Origin: Mycobacterium sp. PS03-16 | GTDB lineage: Bacteria > Actinomycetota > Actinomycetes > Mycobacteriales > Mycobacteriaceae | Direction of reading: 5' to 3' | DNA: 64,000 nt | Assembly: GCF_004570325.1 (NCBI RefSeq) | Contig: NZ_SPQO01000010.1 | Location: 105,020-169,019, forward strand | In this document: one piece after another, positions 39,415-50,000 of the stretch | How positions within the stretch are numbered: position 1 is the stretch's first letter | How the letters are laid out: each line of letters starts with the position of its first letter | Notes under the pieces: model-generated | What the model saw: only the letters and a program-made list of their open reading frames with translations | What the model was told of the DNA's origin: nothing | Database searches by the model: none | Position numbers and translations under genes: made by a program

Positions 39415-40488
39415 GTGACCTACGACCCCCGCGCGCGAGGAGGGCCCACGGGTCCGGATCGTCGCGGGAGCGGACGGGTGCCCGCGCTGCGCAGCGAATG
39501 GCAGGAACCGCTGCGTGCCCAGCGTGATCCGCTGCGCGCGCAACGCGATCCCCTGACCGCGGACGCCGGCCGGGCCCGGTCCAACCGCGACGACCGGCGG
39601 CAGTGGCGCAAGCAGACCTGGCTGGGCCGGTTCGTCTCCACCTACGGCTGGCGGGCGTACGCGCTGCCGGTGCTCGCCGTGCTCACCGTCGTGGTGATCT
39701 ACCAGACGATCACCGGCACCAGCGTGCCGCAGCAGGTCGTCGACGAGGGCCCGGTGCAGGGGCCGCCGACCATCGGCGTGCCGAGCACCTCGATCGTCGG
39801 CGCCCCGCCCAAAGGGCTCACCCAGTTCGACGCCAACCTGCCGACCGGCATCCTGCCCGCCGGCGGGCCGTTCACCGAGGCGGGCGCCAAGACGTGGCAC
39901 ATCGTGCCCGGGACCACGCCGCAGGTGGGTCAGGGCACCACGAAGAACTTCACCTACACCGTCGAGGTCGAGGACGGCCTGGACACCACCGGCTTCGGCG
40001 GCGACGAGGGTTTCGCGCGAATGGTGACCGAGACCCTGGCCAACCCGAAGAGCTGGACCCACAATCCGCAGTTCGCGTTCACCCGCATCGACACCGGTGT
40101 GCCGGACTTCCGGGTGTCGCTCACCTCGCCGATGACGATCCGGGAGGGCTGCGGATACGACATCCAGCTCGAGGCGTCCTGCTACAACCCCGCCTACCTC
40201 GGCGACCAGCCGCGGGTGTTCGTCAACGAGGCCCGCTGGGTCCGCGGCGCGGTGCCGTTCCAGGGCGACATCGGTTCCTACCGCCAGTACCTGATCAACC
40301 ACGAGGTCGGGCACGCCATCGGCTACCAGCGTCACGAGTCGTGCGCGGAGAACGGTGCGCTGGCGCCGATCATGATGCAGCAGACGTTCTCGACCAGCAA
40401 CGACGACGCCGCCCGCTTCGATCCGGGCACCGTGCGCGCCGACGGCCTGACGTGCCGCTTCAATCCCTGGCCGTATCCGATCGCCTGA
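39415..40488 (+). CDS. DUF3152 protein with zincin-like HExxH motif
   Basis: A 357-residue protein, homologue of Rv3207c. The N-terminus is Arg-rich and contains a tandem repeat of RAQRDPL (about residues 33-47). A single membrane helix lies at about 80-97 and the rest should be outside the cell. The DUF3152 domain carries INHEVGHAIGYQRHESC, a zinc protease-type motif. A metzincin would have its third ligand at position 11 of the motif, but here His is at position 12. GTG start. Divergent from fasR with a 164-base gap. Confidence 0.85.
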   Translation: MTYDPRARGGPTGPDRRGSGRVPALRSEWQEPLRAQRDPLRAQRDPLTADAGRARSNRDDRRQWRKQTWLGRFVSTYGWRAYALPVLAVLTVVVIYQTITGTSVPQQVVDEGPVQGPPTIGVPSTSIVGAPPKGLTQFDANLPTGILPAGGPFTEAGAKTWHIVPGTTPQVGQGTTKNFTYTVEVEDGLDTTGFGGDEGFARMVTETLANPKSWTHNPQFAFTRIDTGVPDFRVSLTSPMTIREGCGYDIQLEASCYNPAYLGDQPRVFVNEARWVRGAVPFQGDIGSYRQYLINHEVGHAIGYQRHESCAENGALAPIMMQQTFSTSNDDAARFDPGTVRADGLTCRFNPWPYPIA

Positions 40489-40598
40489 GGCGGGAAGTTC
40501 ACGGGCTCCGCGACGGTTATGCGGGGTGCCTATTGTGAAGGTGAACGACGGTCGCTGCCCAGGGGCCGACGCACACCGCTCGAGTGGAGGAGATACCG

Positions 40599-41786
40599 GT
40601 GTCCGGGACTTCGTCTTCGTTGCCGCCGCTGGTCGAACCGGCGGCAGAACTGACCCGCGACGAGGTCGCGCGCTACAGCCGTCATCTGATCATCCCGGAC
40701 CTCGGCCTGGACGGGCAGAAGCGGCTGAAGAACGCCCGCGTGCTCGTCATCGGCGCGGGCGGGCTGGGTTCGCCGACGCTGCTGTACCTCGCCGCCGCCG
40801 GGGTGGGCACCATCGGCATCGTCGAATTCGACGTCGTCGACGAGTCGAATCTGCAGCGCCAGATCATCCACGGCCAGTCCGACATCGGCCGCTCCAAGGC
40901 CGAGAGCGCACGGGACTCGATCCTGGAGGTCAACCCGCTGGTCGAGGTGCATCTGCACGAGTTCCGGCTGGAGCCCGACAACGCGGTCGACCTGTTCGCG
41001 CAGTACGACCTGATTCTCGACGGCACCGACAACTTCGCCACCCGCTACCTGGTCAACGACGCCGCCGTGCTGGCGGGCAAGCCCTACGTGTGGGGGTCGA
41101 TCTACCGGTTCGAGGGCCAGGTCTCGGTGTTCTGGGAGGACGCCCCCGACGGTCTGGGCCTCAACTACCGCGACCTCTACCCCGAACCGCCGCCACCTGG
41201 CATGGTGCCGTCGTGCGCCGAGGGTGGGGTGCTGGGCATCCTGTGCGCGTCGATCGCGTCGGTGATGGGCACCGAGGCGATCAAGCTGATCACCGGTATC
41301 GGCGAGACGCTGCTGGGCCGGCTGATGGTCTACGACGCCCTCGACATGACCTACCGCACGATCAAGATCCGCAAGGACCCGTCGACGCCGAAGATCACAG
41401 AGCTCATCGACTACGAGGAGTTCTGCGGCGTGGTGTCCGACGCCGCCGCCGAGGCCGCCGCCGATTCGACGATCACGCCGCGCGAGCTCAAGGAACTGCT
41501 GGATTCCGGCAAGCCGCTGGCGCTGATCGACGTCCGGGAACCGGTCGAGTGGGACATCAACCACATCACCGGGGCCGAGCTGATCCCGAAGGGCGCCTTC
41601 GAGAGCGGTGAAGCGCTGGCCAAACTGCAGGTGGACCGGACGCCGGTGTTCTACTGCAAGACCGGCGTGCGCTCGGCCGAGGTGCTGGCCATCGCCAAGA
41701 AGGCGGGTTTCTCCGACGCCATGCACGTGCAGGGCGGGATCGTGGCGTGGGGCAGGCAGCTCGAACCCGACATGGTGATGTACTGA
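40599..41786 (+). CDS. moeZ: Adenylyltransferase/sulfurtransferase MoeZ
   Basis: Two-domain enzyme that activates the C-terminus of small sulfur carriers (MoaD, CysO) and transfers sulfur to them, serving molybdopterin and cysteine synthesis. The E1-like ThiF domain (about 20-260) has GAGGLGSPTLLYLAAAGVG near 53-71 and a Cys in PSCAEGGVLGILC. The C-terminal rhodanese domain (about 290-395) has the active Cys in FYCKTGVRSAEV near 351-362. The GTG at 40599 is supported by GGAGGAG. Homologue of Rv3206c (also called moeB1). 395 residues. Confidence 0.95.
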   Translation: MSGTSSSLPPLVEPAAELTRDEVARYSRHLIIPDLGLDGQKRLKNARVLVIGAGGLGSPTLLYLAAAGVGTIGIVEFDVVDESNLQRQIIHGQSDIGRSKAESARDSILEVNPLVEVHLHEFRLEPDNAVDLFAQYDLILDGTDNFATRYLVNDAAVLAGKPYVWGSIYRFEGQVSVFWEDAPDGLGLNYRDLYPEPPPPGMVPSCAEGGVLGILCASIASVMGTEAIKLITGIGETLLGRLMVYDALDMTYRTIKIRKDPSTPKITELIDYEEFCGVVSDAAAEAAADSTITPRELKELLDSGKPLALIDVREPVEWDINHITGAELIPKGAFESGEALAKLQVDRTPVFYCKTGVRSAEVLAIAKKAGFSDAMHVQGGIVAWGRQLEPDMVMY

Positions 41787-41873
41787 CGCGCCGAGGTCTC
41801 AAGCCCGCATCGGCTCGGTGACACAGCAGGTCAGCGCGTCAATTGTCGGGCCGCCGCCCGGTAGCCTGAGCCG

Positions 41874-42728
41874 GTGACCACCGAACGTCCGCCCGAACAT
41901 GTCCTGGCCGCGTTCGGGTTGGTCGGCGTGCGTCCGGTGCCGCTCGGGTCGAGCTGGGAGGGCGGCTGGCGCTGCGGCGAAGTGGTGCTGTCGATGGTCG
42001 CCGACCACGCCCGCGCCGCCTGGTCGGCGAAGGTCCGCGAGACGCTGTTCGTCGACGGGGTCCGCCTGGCCAGGCCGGTCCGCTCCACCGACGGCCGCTA
42101 CGTGGTGGCCGGCTGGCGGGCCGACACGTTCGTCGCCGGCACCCCCGAGCCGCGGCACGACGAGGTGGTGTCGGCCGCGGTGCGGCTGCACGAGGCGACC
42201 GCGACGCTCGAGCGTCCGCGGTTCCTCACCCAGCCGCCGGTCGCGCCGTGGGGGGATGTGGACGTGTTCATCGCCGCCGATCGCGCGGCGTGGGAGGAAC
42301 GCCCGCTGCACTCGCTGCCGCCCGGTGCGCGGGTGGCGCCCGGATCCACCGACGGTCAACGTTCGGTCGAGCTGATCAACCAGCTTGCGACGCTGCGCCG
42401 GCCCACCAAGAGCCCGAGCCAGCTGGTGCACGGCGACCTGTACGGCACGGTGCTGTTCGCCGGGACCGCTGCCCCCGGCATCACCGACATCACGCCCTAC
42501 TGGCGGCCGTCCTCATGGGCGGCCGGGGTGGTGGTGGTCGACGCGCTGTCGTGGGGCGAAGCCGACGACGGCCTCATCGAGCGGTGGGCTTCGCTGCCGG
42601 AGTGGCCACAGATGTTGTTGCGCGCGTTGATGTTCCGGTTGGCCGTCCACGCGCTGCACCCGCGGTCGACGGCGGCCGCGTTCCCGGGTCTGGCCCGCAC
42701 CGCCGCGCTGGTCCGCCTGGTGCTCTGA
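41874..42728 (+). CDS. Kinase-fold protein (TIGR02569, Rv3205c-like)
   Basis: A 284-residue actinobacterial protein resembling aminoglycoside phosphotransferases. The catalytic-loop-like SQLVHGDLYGTVLF near 182-195 and a metal-site-like GITDITPYW near 201-209 are visible. A glycine-rich N-lobe is not obvious. GTG start. No function is known to me; it may have a structural or regulatory role. It ends 8 bases before the convergent ATL gene. Confidence 0.8.
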   Translation: MTTERPPEHVLAAFGLVGVRPVPLGSSWEGGWRCGEVVLSMVADHARAAWSAKVRETLFVDGVRLARPVRSTDGRYVVAGWRADTFVAGTPEPRHDEVVSAAVRLHEATATLERPRFLTQPPVAPWGDVDVFIAADRAAWEERPLHSLPPGARVAPGSTDGQRSVELINQLATLRRPTKSPSQLVHGDLYGTVLFAGTAAPGITDITPYWRPSSWAAGVVVVDALSWGEADDGLIERWASLPEWPQMLLRALMFRLAVHALHPRSTAAAFPGLARTAALVRLVL

Positions 42729-42735
42729 CCCGTCG

Positions 42736-43032
42736 TCAGAACCGGTGACGCAGCTCGGCCAGCGGGATTCGCCCGTCGACGGCGAGAACGCCTTCGGCGC
42801 GCAGCAATTCGAGCTGGCGGGTGGCCAGATGCGGGGCTGGGCGTCCGGACGCGGTGATCACCCGGTGCCACGGCAGGTCGGACGAATCGGTGCGCATGAT
42901 CCAGCCGACGATCCGCGCACTGGACAGGCCGGCGGCCTCGGCGATGTCGCCGTAGGTGCTGACCCGGCCGGCCGGGATCGCCGCGACCAGGGCGCGCACG
43001 GCCTCCACCTGCTCGTCGGTGATGGCCGCCAC
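42736..43032 (-). CDS. Alkyltransferase-like (ATL) DNA repair protein
   Basis: Non-enzymatic relative of O6-alkylguanine-DNA alkyltransferase that flags alkylated bases for nucleotide excision repair. The 98-residue protein has the winged-helix core GRVSTYGDIAEAAGLSSARIVGW and the active-site equivalent PWHRVI near 55-60, where true alkyltransferases have PCHR. The Cys to Trp change is diagnostic of ATLs. The GTG at 43032 starts 2 bases after the lipV stop, so it is probably co-transcribed with lipV. Homologue of Rv3204. Confidence 0.88.
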   Translation of the reverse strand: MAAITDEQVEAVRALVAAIPAGRVSTYGDIAEAAGLSSARIVGWIMRTDSSDLPWHRVITASGRPAPHLATRQLELLRAEGVLAVDGRIPLAELRHRF

Positions 43033-43034
43033 GG

Positions 43035-43817
43035 TCAGCGCCGGTCGAGGTGGCCGCGGATCACCTCGGCGGTCTGGGCCGGCATCGCGTGGGCCACCAT
43101 GTGGTCGCAATCCCACTGCAGCACGGTCAGATCGGAGCCCAGCGCGGCGTCGAGGGCGCTGAGCAGCTCGTCGGTGGCGTAGGGCGGCTGGGTGCGCGAG
43201 GCCCGGATCAGCGTGGTGGGCGTCCCGTCGCGGGGCGCCGCGACGGGGCGGGCCAACTCACTCCAGTACGACATCATCGCGGGCACGCTGATGCGCCAGC
43301 CGCTGCGTCCGTTCGGCAGGGTGATCAGGTGCTCGTCGAGTTCGCGGTCGAGTTCGTCGGCGTCGACCTCACCCCAGGACCCCGAGACCTTCTCGGCCCG
43401 CGCCTCGTCCCGGTCGGTGTAGTCGGGCGAGGCGAACATCTCGTCGGCGATCTCGCGCATCCAGTCCCCGTCGAGGGCCACCGCCGGGTCCAGCAGCACC
43501 AGACCGGACACCAGGTCCGGACGTGCGGCGGCCAGCGCCAGCGCGACCGCCCCGCCGAACGAGTGACCCGCCACCACGACCGGCGGCCCGCCGTCGGCGT
43601 CGAGCAGCGCGGCCAGCGCCTCGGTGTTGGCCTCCAGCGTCCACGGCGCCGCCCACGACGACCGGCCGTGACCGATCAGGTCCGGTGCGGCGACGCTCAC
43701 CCCGGGCAGGTGCCGGGTCGCCAGGGTCTGCCAGCGCTGACCGTGGCCGGTCAGCCCGTGGACGGCCAGCAGGTGCGGGGGCCCGTCGGGGCCGTAGCGG
43801 TGCACGTGCAACTTCAC
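43035..43817 (-). CDS. lipV: Alpha/beta hydrolase LipV
   Basis: Esterase or lipase of the alpha/beta-hydrolase fold, homologue of Rv3203. The 260-residue protein has the oxyanion region LLAVHGLTGHGQRW near 16-29, the nucleophile elbow VVAGHSFGGAVALA near 81-94, an acid candidate in LLDPAVAL near 113-120 and the catalytic His in WDCDHMVAHAMP near 236-247. The GTG at 43817 gives VKLHVHRYG; upstream frame is not protein-like. No signal peptide. Divergent from adnA. Confidence 0.87.
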   Translation of the reverse strand: MKLHVHRYGPDGPPHLLAVHGLTGHGQRWQTLATRHLPGVSVAAPDLIGHGRSSWAAPWTLEANTEALAALLDADGGPPVVVAGHSFGGAVALALAAARPDLVSGLVLLDPAVALDGDWMREIADEMFASPDYTDRDEARAEKVSGSWGEVDADELDRELDEHLITLPNGRSGWRISVPAMMSYWSELARPVAAPRDGTPTTLIRASRTQPPYATDELLSALDAALGSDLTVLQWDCDHMVAHAMPAQTAEVIRGHLDRR

Positions 43818-43892
43818 GTGGTCATGGTGCCAGTCGACGGTCCCGGCCTGCGCCGACGGGGGCTTGTCGGACCCCCGTGGTGTCATGCCCTC

Positions 43893-46800
43893 ATGACCGC
43901 ACCGGACGTCGCGCCCAGCACGCGCACCCCCTTGGGCGCCGAGCACCTCGAGCCGGGTTCGGACGGCGTGGTGCGCGTGCTCGGCGGCCCCGGCACCGGC
44001 AAGACAACCGCGCTGCTGGACACGGCGGCCGCGCACATCGCCGCGGGCGTCGCACCGGATTCGGTTCTGCTGCTGACCGGTTCGGCGTCGCTGCGGGACG
44101 CCGCGCGGGCCGAGATCACGCGCAGGCTGCTGCGCGAGGGCGGGCGCACGGTCGTGCGGGAACCGCTCGTGCGGACCGTGCACTCGTATGCGTTCGCCGT
44201 GCTCCGGTTGGCCGCGCAGCGCAACGGTGATCCGCCGCCGCGGCTGATCACCGGCGCCGAACAGGACGGCATCATCCGGGAGCTGCTCGCCGGCGACGTC
44301 GAAGACGGTGACCGCTCGCCGGTGGCGTGGCCGGCCGACCTGCGCCCGGCGTTGACCACCGCCGGCTTCGCCACCGAACTGCGCGATCTGATGGCGCGGT
44401 GTACCGAACGTGGGGTCGATCCGGTTGGGCTGCAACGCCTGGGCCGGCTGTCGGGACGGCCCGAGTGGTCGGCGGCCGGCCGCTTCGCCCAGGCCTACGA
44501 ACAGGTCATGCTGCTGCGCTCGGCGGTCGGCATGGCCGCGCCGCAGGCGACGGTGCCCGCACTCGGCGCGGCCGAACTGGTCAGCGCCGCGCTCGAGGCG
44601 TTCGCCGTCGACGCCGATCTGCTTGCCGCCGAACGTGACCGGCTCACGCTGCTGCTCGTCGACGATGCGCAGCAGCTCGACCCGCAGGCCGCGCAGCTGG
44701 TGCGGGTGCTGGCGGCGGGTGCGCGGCTCACCGTCATCGCCGGCGACCCCGATCAGGCGGTGTTCGGCTTCCGCGGCGCCGATCCGGCGCTGTTGCGCAC
44801 CGACCGTGACGAGGCCGTGCTCACCCTGACCCGGTCACACCGCTGTGCCCCGGCGATCGCCGATGCGATCGCGGGGCTGGCCGGCCGGCTGCCCGGGCGG
44901 CCGGCCGGTGAGCTGATCGGATCCGGGCCCGAACACGGCACGGTCGCGGTGCGGCTCGCTGCGAGCACCCACGACCAGTCGGTGCTGATCGCCGACGCGC
45001 TGCGACGGGCGCACCTCGTCGAGGGGGTGCCGTGGTCGCAGATGGCGGTCGTGGTGCGGTCGCTGCCGCGCACCGGGACGCCGTTGGCGCGGGCGTTGAG
45101 CGCCGCCGGGGTGCCGGTGGACCTGCCCGCCGTCGCCCCGCTGGCCGACGAGCCGGCGGTGCGCGCACTGCTGACGGTGCTCGACGCCACGGCAGGGGAA
45201 CTGACCGGCGCACAGGCCGAAGAGCTGCTGTCCGGGCCCATCGGCCGGGTCGATCCGGTCACCATGCGCCAGGTGCGGCGGGCCCTGCGCCGGGCCGACG
45301 GCAGCCATCCGCCGCGTGGCTTCGCCGACCTGCTGGTGGCCGCGCTCACCGGGGCACTGCCCGATCTCGCCCCGGACCTGCAGCGGCCGCTGCGGCGGGT
45401 GCGGGCGGTGCTGACGGCCGCGCGGCGCAGCGCCGCCGACGGCCTCGATCCGCGGCACACCCTGTGGCAGGCCTGGCACCGCAGCGGCCTGCAGCGCCGG
45501 TGGCTGACGGCCAGCGAACGCGGCGGCGCGGCGGGGGAGCAGGCCGACCGTGACCTCGACGCCGTCACCGCGCTGTTCGACGTCACCGAGCAGTACGTGA
45601 CGCGCACCGCGGCCGCGTCGCTGCGCGGTCTTCTCGACCACGTCGCCGCGCTCGGGTTGCCGCCCACCCGGCGCACCGGCCGGCGGTCCACCCCGGCCGT
45701 GGCGGTGCTCAGCGCACATGCCGCGCTGGCGGGCGAATGGGATGTCGTGGTGATCGCCGGGCTGCAGGAAGGTCTGTGGCCCAATACCGTTCCGCGCGGC
45801 GGCATCCTGGGCACCCAGCGCCTGGTCGATGTGCTCGACGGCGTCACCGCGTCGGCGGACGAGCCGGTGTCGACGCGGGCCCCGCTGCTGGCCGAGGAGC
45901 GGCGTCTGCTGATCGCCGCGCTCGGCCGCGCCCGCCGCCGGGTACTGGTCACCGCGGTCGACGGCGACTCCGGTGACGACGCGTTGCTCCCGTCGGCGTT
46001 CTGCCACGAACTCGCCGCGCTGGCCACCGGCGGGGGTGACGACGATGCGCCGCCCGTGCGGGCGCCACGGCTGCTGGCGCCCGCCGCGATGGTCGGGCGC
46101 CTGCGGGCGGTGGTGTGCGCACCCGACGGCGCGGTCGACGACGCGGCCCGCCGGTGCGCCGCGGCGCAACTGGCGCGGCTGGCGGCGGCCGGTGTGCCCG
46201 GCGCCGAGCCCGCGCAGTGGCAGGTGATGACGCCGCTGTCCAGCGACGAACCACTGTGGCCCGACGACCAGGCCGTGCTCACGCTGTCGCCGTCGACGCT
46301 GCAGACCCTCACCGACTGCCCGCTGCGCTGGGTGCTCGAACGGCACGGCGGCCGTGACGGCCGGGACGTGCGGTCGGCGGTCGGTTCGCTGGTGCACGCG
46401 CTGGTCTCCGACCCCGGCCGCACCGAGAGCCAGCTCGTCAACGACCTCGAAAAGGTCTGGCCGCAACTGCCGTACGACGCGGCCTGGCATGCCGACAACG
46501 AGCTGACCCGCCACCAGGCGATGCTCACCGCGTTCGCGCAGTGGCGCGCCCAGACCCGCGGGCAGTACACCGAGGTGGGCACCGAGGTCGACGTCGACGG
46601 TGTGGTGGCCGGCGGTGCGGACGGGCCGTCGGTGCAGGTGCGCGGCCGGCTCGACCGGCTGGAGCGCGACGCCGAGGGACGGCTGGTGGTGGTCGACCTC
46701 AAGACCGGGAAGAGCCCGGTCACCAAGGACGATGCGCAGCGGCACGCACAGCTGGCGATGTACCAGCTGGCCGTCGCGGCCGGTCTGCTCCCCGACGGCG

Positions 46801-47033
46801 ACGTCCCCGGCGGCGGCCGGCTGGTGTACCTCGGCAAGAGCGGTGCCGCGGGGCCCACCGAACGAGAACAGGCTGCGATGACACCCGAGACCGTCGCGCA
46901 GTGGCGCGACGCGGTGGCCCAGGCGGCGGCCGCCACTCAGGGCCCGCAGTTCGTGGCGCGGGTCAACGACGGCTGCGCGCACTGCCCGGTGCGCAGCAGT
47001 TGCCCCGCCCAGGCCGCGGGAGAGCGCTCGTGA
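43893..47033 (+). CDS. adnA: AdnA subunit of the AdnAB helicase-nuclease
   Basis: One half of the mycobacterial end-resection motor (Rv3202c). The 1,046-residue protein has a UvrD-like motor with Walker A GGPGTGKTT near 31-39 and LLVDDAQQLDPQA near 250-262, and a C-terminal RecB-type nuclease with VVDLKTGKSP near 932-941. Cys residues near 808 (TDCPLRW) and near 1028-1037 (CAHCPVRSSC) resemble the iron-sulfur cluster of AddB-type nucleases. ATG start, no strong ribosome site. The stop overlaps adnB as GTGA. Confidence 0.95.
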   Translation: MTAPDVAPSTRTPLGAEHLEPGSDGVVRVLGGPGTGKTTALLDTAAAHIAAGVAPDSVLLLTGSASLRDAARAEITRRLLREGGRTVVREPLVRTVHSYAFAVLRLAAQRNGDPPPRLITGAEQDGIIRELLAGDVEDGDRSPVAWPADLRPALTTAGFATELRDLMARCTERGVDPVGLQRLGRLSGRPEWSAAGRFAQAYEQVMLLRSAVGMAAPQATVPALGAAELVSAALEAFAVDADLLAAERDRLTLLLVDDAQQLDPQAAQLVRVLAAGARLTVIAGDPDQAVFGFRGADPALLRTDRDEAVLTLTRSHRCAPAIADAIAGLAGRLPGRPAGELIGSGPEHGTVAVRLAASTHDQSVLIADALRRAHLVEGVPWSQMAVVVRSLPRTGTPLARALSAAGVPVDLPAVAPLADEPAVRALLTVLDATAGELTGAQAEELLSGPIGRVDPVTMRQVRRALRRADGSHPPRGFADLLVAALTGALPDLAPDLQRPLRRVRAVLTAARRSAADGLDPRHTLWQAWHRSGLQRRWLTASERGGAAGEQADRDLDAVTALFDVTEQYVTRTAAASLRGLLDHVAALGLPPTRRTGRRSTPAVAVLSAHAALAGEWDVVVIAGLQEGLWPNTVPRGGILGTQRLVDVLDGVTASADEPVSTRAPLLAEERRLLIAALGRARRRVLVTAVDGDSGDDALLPSAFCHELAALATGGGDDDAPPVRAPRLLAPAAMVGRLRAVVCAPDGAVDDAARRCAAAQLARLAAAGVPGAEPAQWQVMTPLSSDEPLWPDDQAVLTLSPSTLQTLTDCPLRWVLERHGGRDGRDVRSAVGSLVHALVSDPGRTESQLVNDLEKVWPQLPYDAAWHADNELTRHQAMLTAFAQWRAQTRGQYTEVGTEVDVDGVVAGGADGPSVQVRGRLDRLERDAEGRLVVVDLKTGKSPVTKDDAQRHAQLAMYQLAVAAGLLPDGDVPGGGRLVYLGKSGAAGPTEREQAAMTPETVAQWRDAVAQAAAATQGPQFVARVNDGCAHCPVRSSCPAQAAGERS

Positions 47034-50000
47034 ACGCGCGCTACAGCCCTGAGGAACTGGCCTCGGCGCTGGGCCTTTTCGCGCCCACCGAGGAACAGGC
47101 CGCGGTGATCGCCGCGCCACCGGGTCCGCTGGTGGTTATCGCCGGTGCGGGGGCGGGCAAGACCGAGACCATGGCCGCGCGGGTGGTGTGGCTCGTCGCC
47201 AACGGCTACGCGACGCCGGGTCAGGTGCTGGGCCTGACGTTCACCCGGAAGGCGGCCGGTCAGTTGCTGCGCCGCGTCCGCACCCGTCTGGCCCGCCTGG
47301 CCGGCGCCGGTCTGGTCGCGGGTGCCGACGCACTCGAGGACCCGCCGACGGTCAGCACATATCACGCATTCGCCGGCGCCCTGCTGCGCGAGCACGGCCT
47401 GCTGCTCCCGGTCGAGCCGGAGACCCGCCTGCTGGGGGAGACCGAGCTGTTCCAGCTGGCGCACCGGGTGGTGTGCGAGTACCCCGGCCCGCTGGAGGTG
47501 GAGAAGACCCCGGCCGCGGTGACGTCGATGGTGCTCAAGCTAGCCGGTCAGCTGGCCGAACATCTCGTCGACACCGACCAGCTGCGCGATTCGCACCTCG
47601 AGCTCGAACGCCTGGTGCACACCCTGCCCGCAGGCCCACGCCAACGCGACGGCGGGCCCAGCCAGTGGCTGCTGCGCATGCTGGCCACCCAGACCGAACG
47701 CACCGAGCTGATCCCGCTGATCGATGCCCTGCATGCCCGGATGCGTGACGAGAAGGTGATGGACTTCGGCATGCAGATGGCGGCGGCGGCCCGGCTCGCC
47801 GCCGGTTTCCCGCAGGTCGGTGCCCAGCTGCGGGAACGGTTCCGGGTGGTGCTGCTCGACGAGTACCAGGACACCGGCCACGCCCAGCGGGTCGCGCTGT
47901 CGGCGTTGTTCGGCGGCGGTGTCGACGATCAGCTCGCGCTCACCGCGGTCGGTGATCCGATCCAGTCCATCTACGGCTGGCGCGGTGCGTCGGCGACCAA
48001 CCTGCCCCGGTTCACCACCGACTTCCCCCGCTCGGACGGCAGCCCGGCACCCACGCTGGAGCTGCGGACCAGCTGGCGCAACCCGCCCAGCACCCTGCAC
48101 CTGGCCAACGCGGTGTCCGCCGAGGCGCGGCAACGGTCGGTGGCGGTCCGCGAGTTGCGGCCCCGCCCGGGTGCGGAGCCGGGCACCATCCGGCTGGCGT
48201 TACTCGACGACGTCGTCGTCGAACGCGAATGGGTCGCCGACGAGGTGGCGCGTCGCTACCACGCGGCCCGGGTGGGTGGCGAGTCACCGCCGACCGCGGC
48301 GGTCCTGTTGCGCCGCAACGCCGATGCGGCACCCATGGCCGAGGCGCTGACGGCCCGCGGCGTTCCGGTGGAGGTGGTCGGGCTGGCGGGTCTGCTCGGC
48401 GTTCCGGAGGTGGCCGACGTGGTCGCGATGCTGCGGCTGGTCGCCGACCCGACCGCCGGCGCCGCCGCCATGCGCACGCTCACCGGCCCGCGGTGGCGCC
48501 TCGGTGGCCGCGACCTCACCGCGTTGTGGCGGCGGGCGGTCGACCTCGACGACGTGCCGGGCGCCGGCGCGCAGGCGAGCGCCGAACAGATCGTCGCGCA
48601 AGTCGCACCCGACGCCGACGCCGCGTGCCTCGCCGACGCCATCTGCGATCCCGGCCCGGCCGAGCGCTACTCCTCGCAGGGGTACCGCCGCATCACCGCG
48701 CTGGGGCGTGAATTGACCGCGCTGCGAGGCCATCTGAGCGTCCCGCTGCCGGATCTGGTCGCCGAGATCCGCCGGGTCCTCGGTGTCGACGCCGAGGCCC
48801 GCGCGGGCCGCTCGGTCGCCGCGGGCTGGTCGGGGTCCGAGCATCTCGACGCGTTCGTCGACGTCGTCGCCGACTACGCGGGCCGCCCCGGTGCCTCGGT
48901 CACCGGCCTGCTGGCGTACCTGGACGCGGCGATGGAGGTGGAGAACGGGCTGGCCCCGCCCGAGCTCACCGTGTCGACCGATCGGGTGCAGATCCTCACC
49001 GTGCACGCCGCCAAGGGGTTGGAGTGGCAGCTGGTGGCCGTCCCGCACCTGAGCGGGCGGATCTTCCCGTCGACCGCGCAGACGCGGACCTGGCTCACCG
49101 ATCCGGCCGATCTACCGCCGCTGCTGCGTGGCGACCGGGCCACCACCACCGACCACGGTGTGCCGATCCTGGACGGCTCGGACATCAACGACCGCAAGAT
49201 GCTGTCGGACCGGATCAACGACCACAAGCGGCGTCTCGAGCAACGGCGGGTCGACGAGGAGCGTCGGCTGCTCTACGTGGCGCTGACCCGCGCCGAGGAC
49301 ACCCTGCTGCTGTCCGGTCACCATTGGGGCGGCACCGAGGGCAAGCCGCGCGGCCCGTCGGAGTTCCTCTGCGAGCTCAAGGACATCATCGACGCATCGG
49401 CCGCGGCCGGGCGGCCGTGCGGGGTGGTCGACCAGTGGGCCCCCGAGCCGCCCGAGGGTGAGTCGAACCCCTTGCGGGACAACGTCACCGAGGTGATGTG
49501 GCCCGCCGACCCGGCCGGGCACCGGCGCGCCGACGTCGACCGCGGCGCCGCGCTGGTGGCCCACGCCATGGCCGCCCCCGAGGCCGACGTCGACGACATC
49601 GAGGGCTGGTCGGCCGATGTGGACGCTCTACTGGCCGAGCGGGACCGGGTGGCGCAACCGGCGCCGCCGTCGCTGCCGGGACAGCTGTCGGTCAGCGCGC
49701 TGGTCGACCTGAGCGGGGAGCGGGACGCCGCCCTGGCCCGGCTGAGCCGGCGGATGCCGGCCCGACCGGACCCGAACGCGTTCCTGGGCACCGCCTTCCA
49801 CGAGTGGGTGCAGCGGTTCTACGGCGCCGAGCGGCTCTTCGACCTCGACGACCTGCCCGGTGCGACGGACAGCGATGCGCGACGCGCCGAGGGTGAGCAG
49901 CTCGCGCGGTTGCAGGAGGCGTTCATGGCCTCGCCCTGGGCGGCGCGCACGCCGGTCGACGTGGAGGTCCCGTTCGACATGGTGATCGGCGAGACGATCG

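Noticed and set aside
44835..47120. Long antisense frames across adnA
   Set aside because: Shadow of the helicase gene; low-complexity Arg/Gln/Gly translation.
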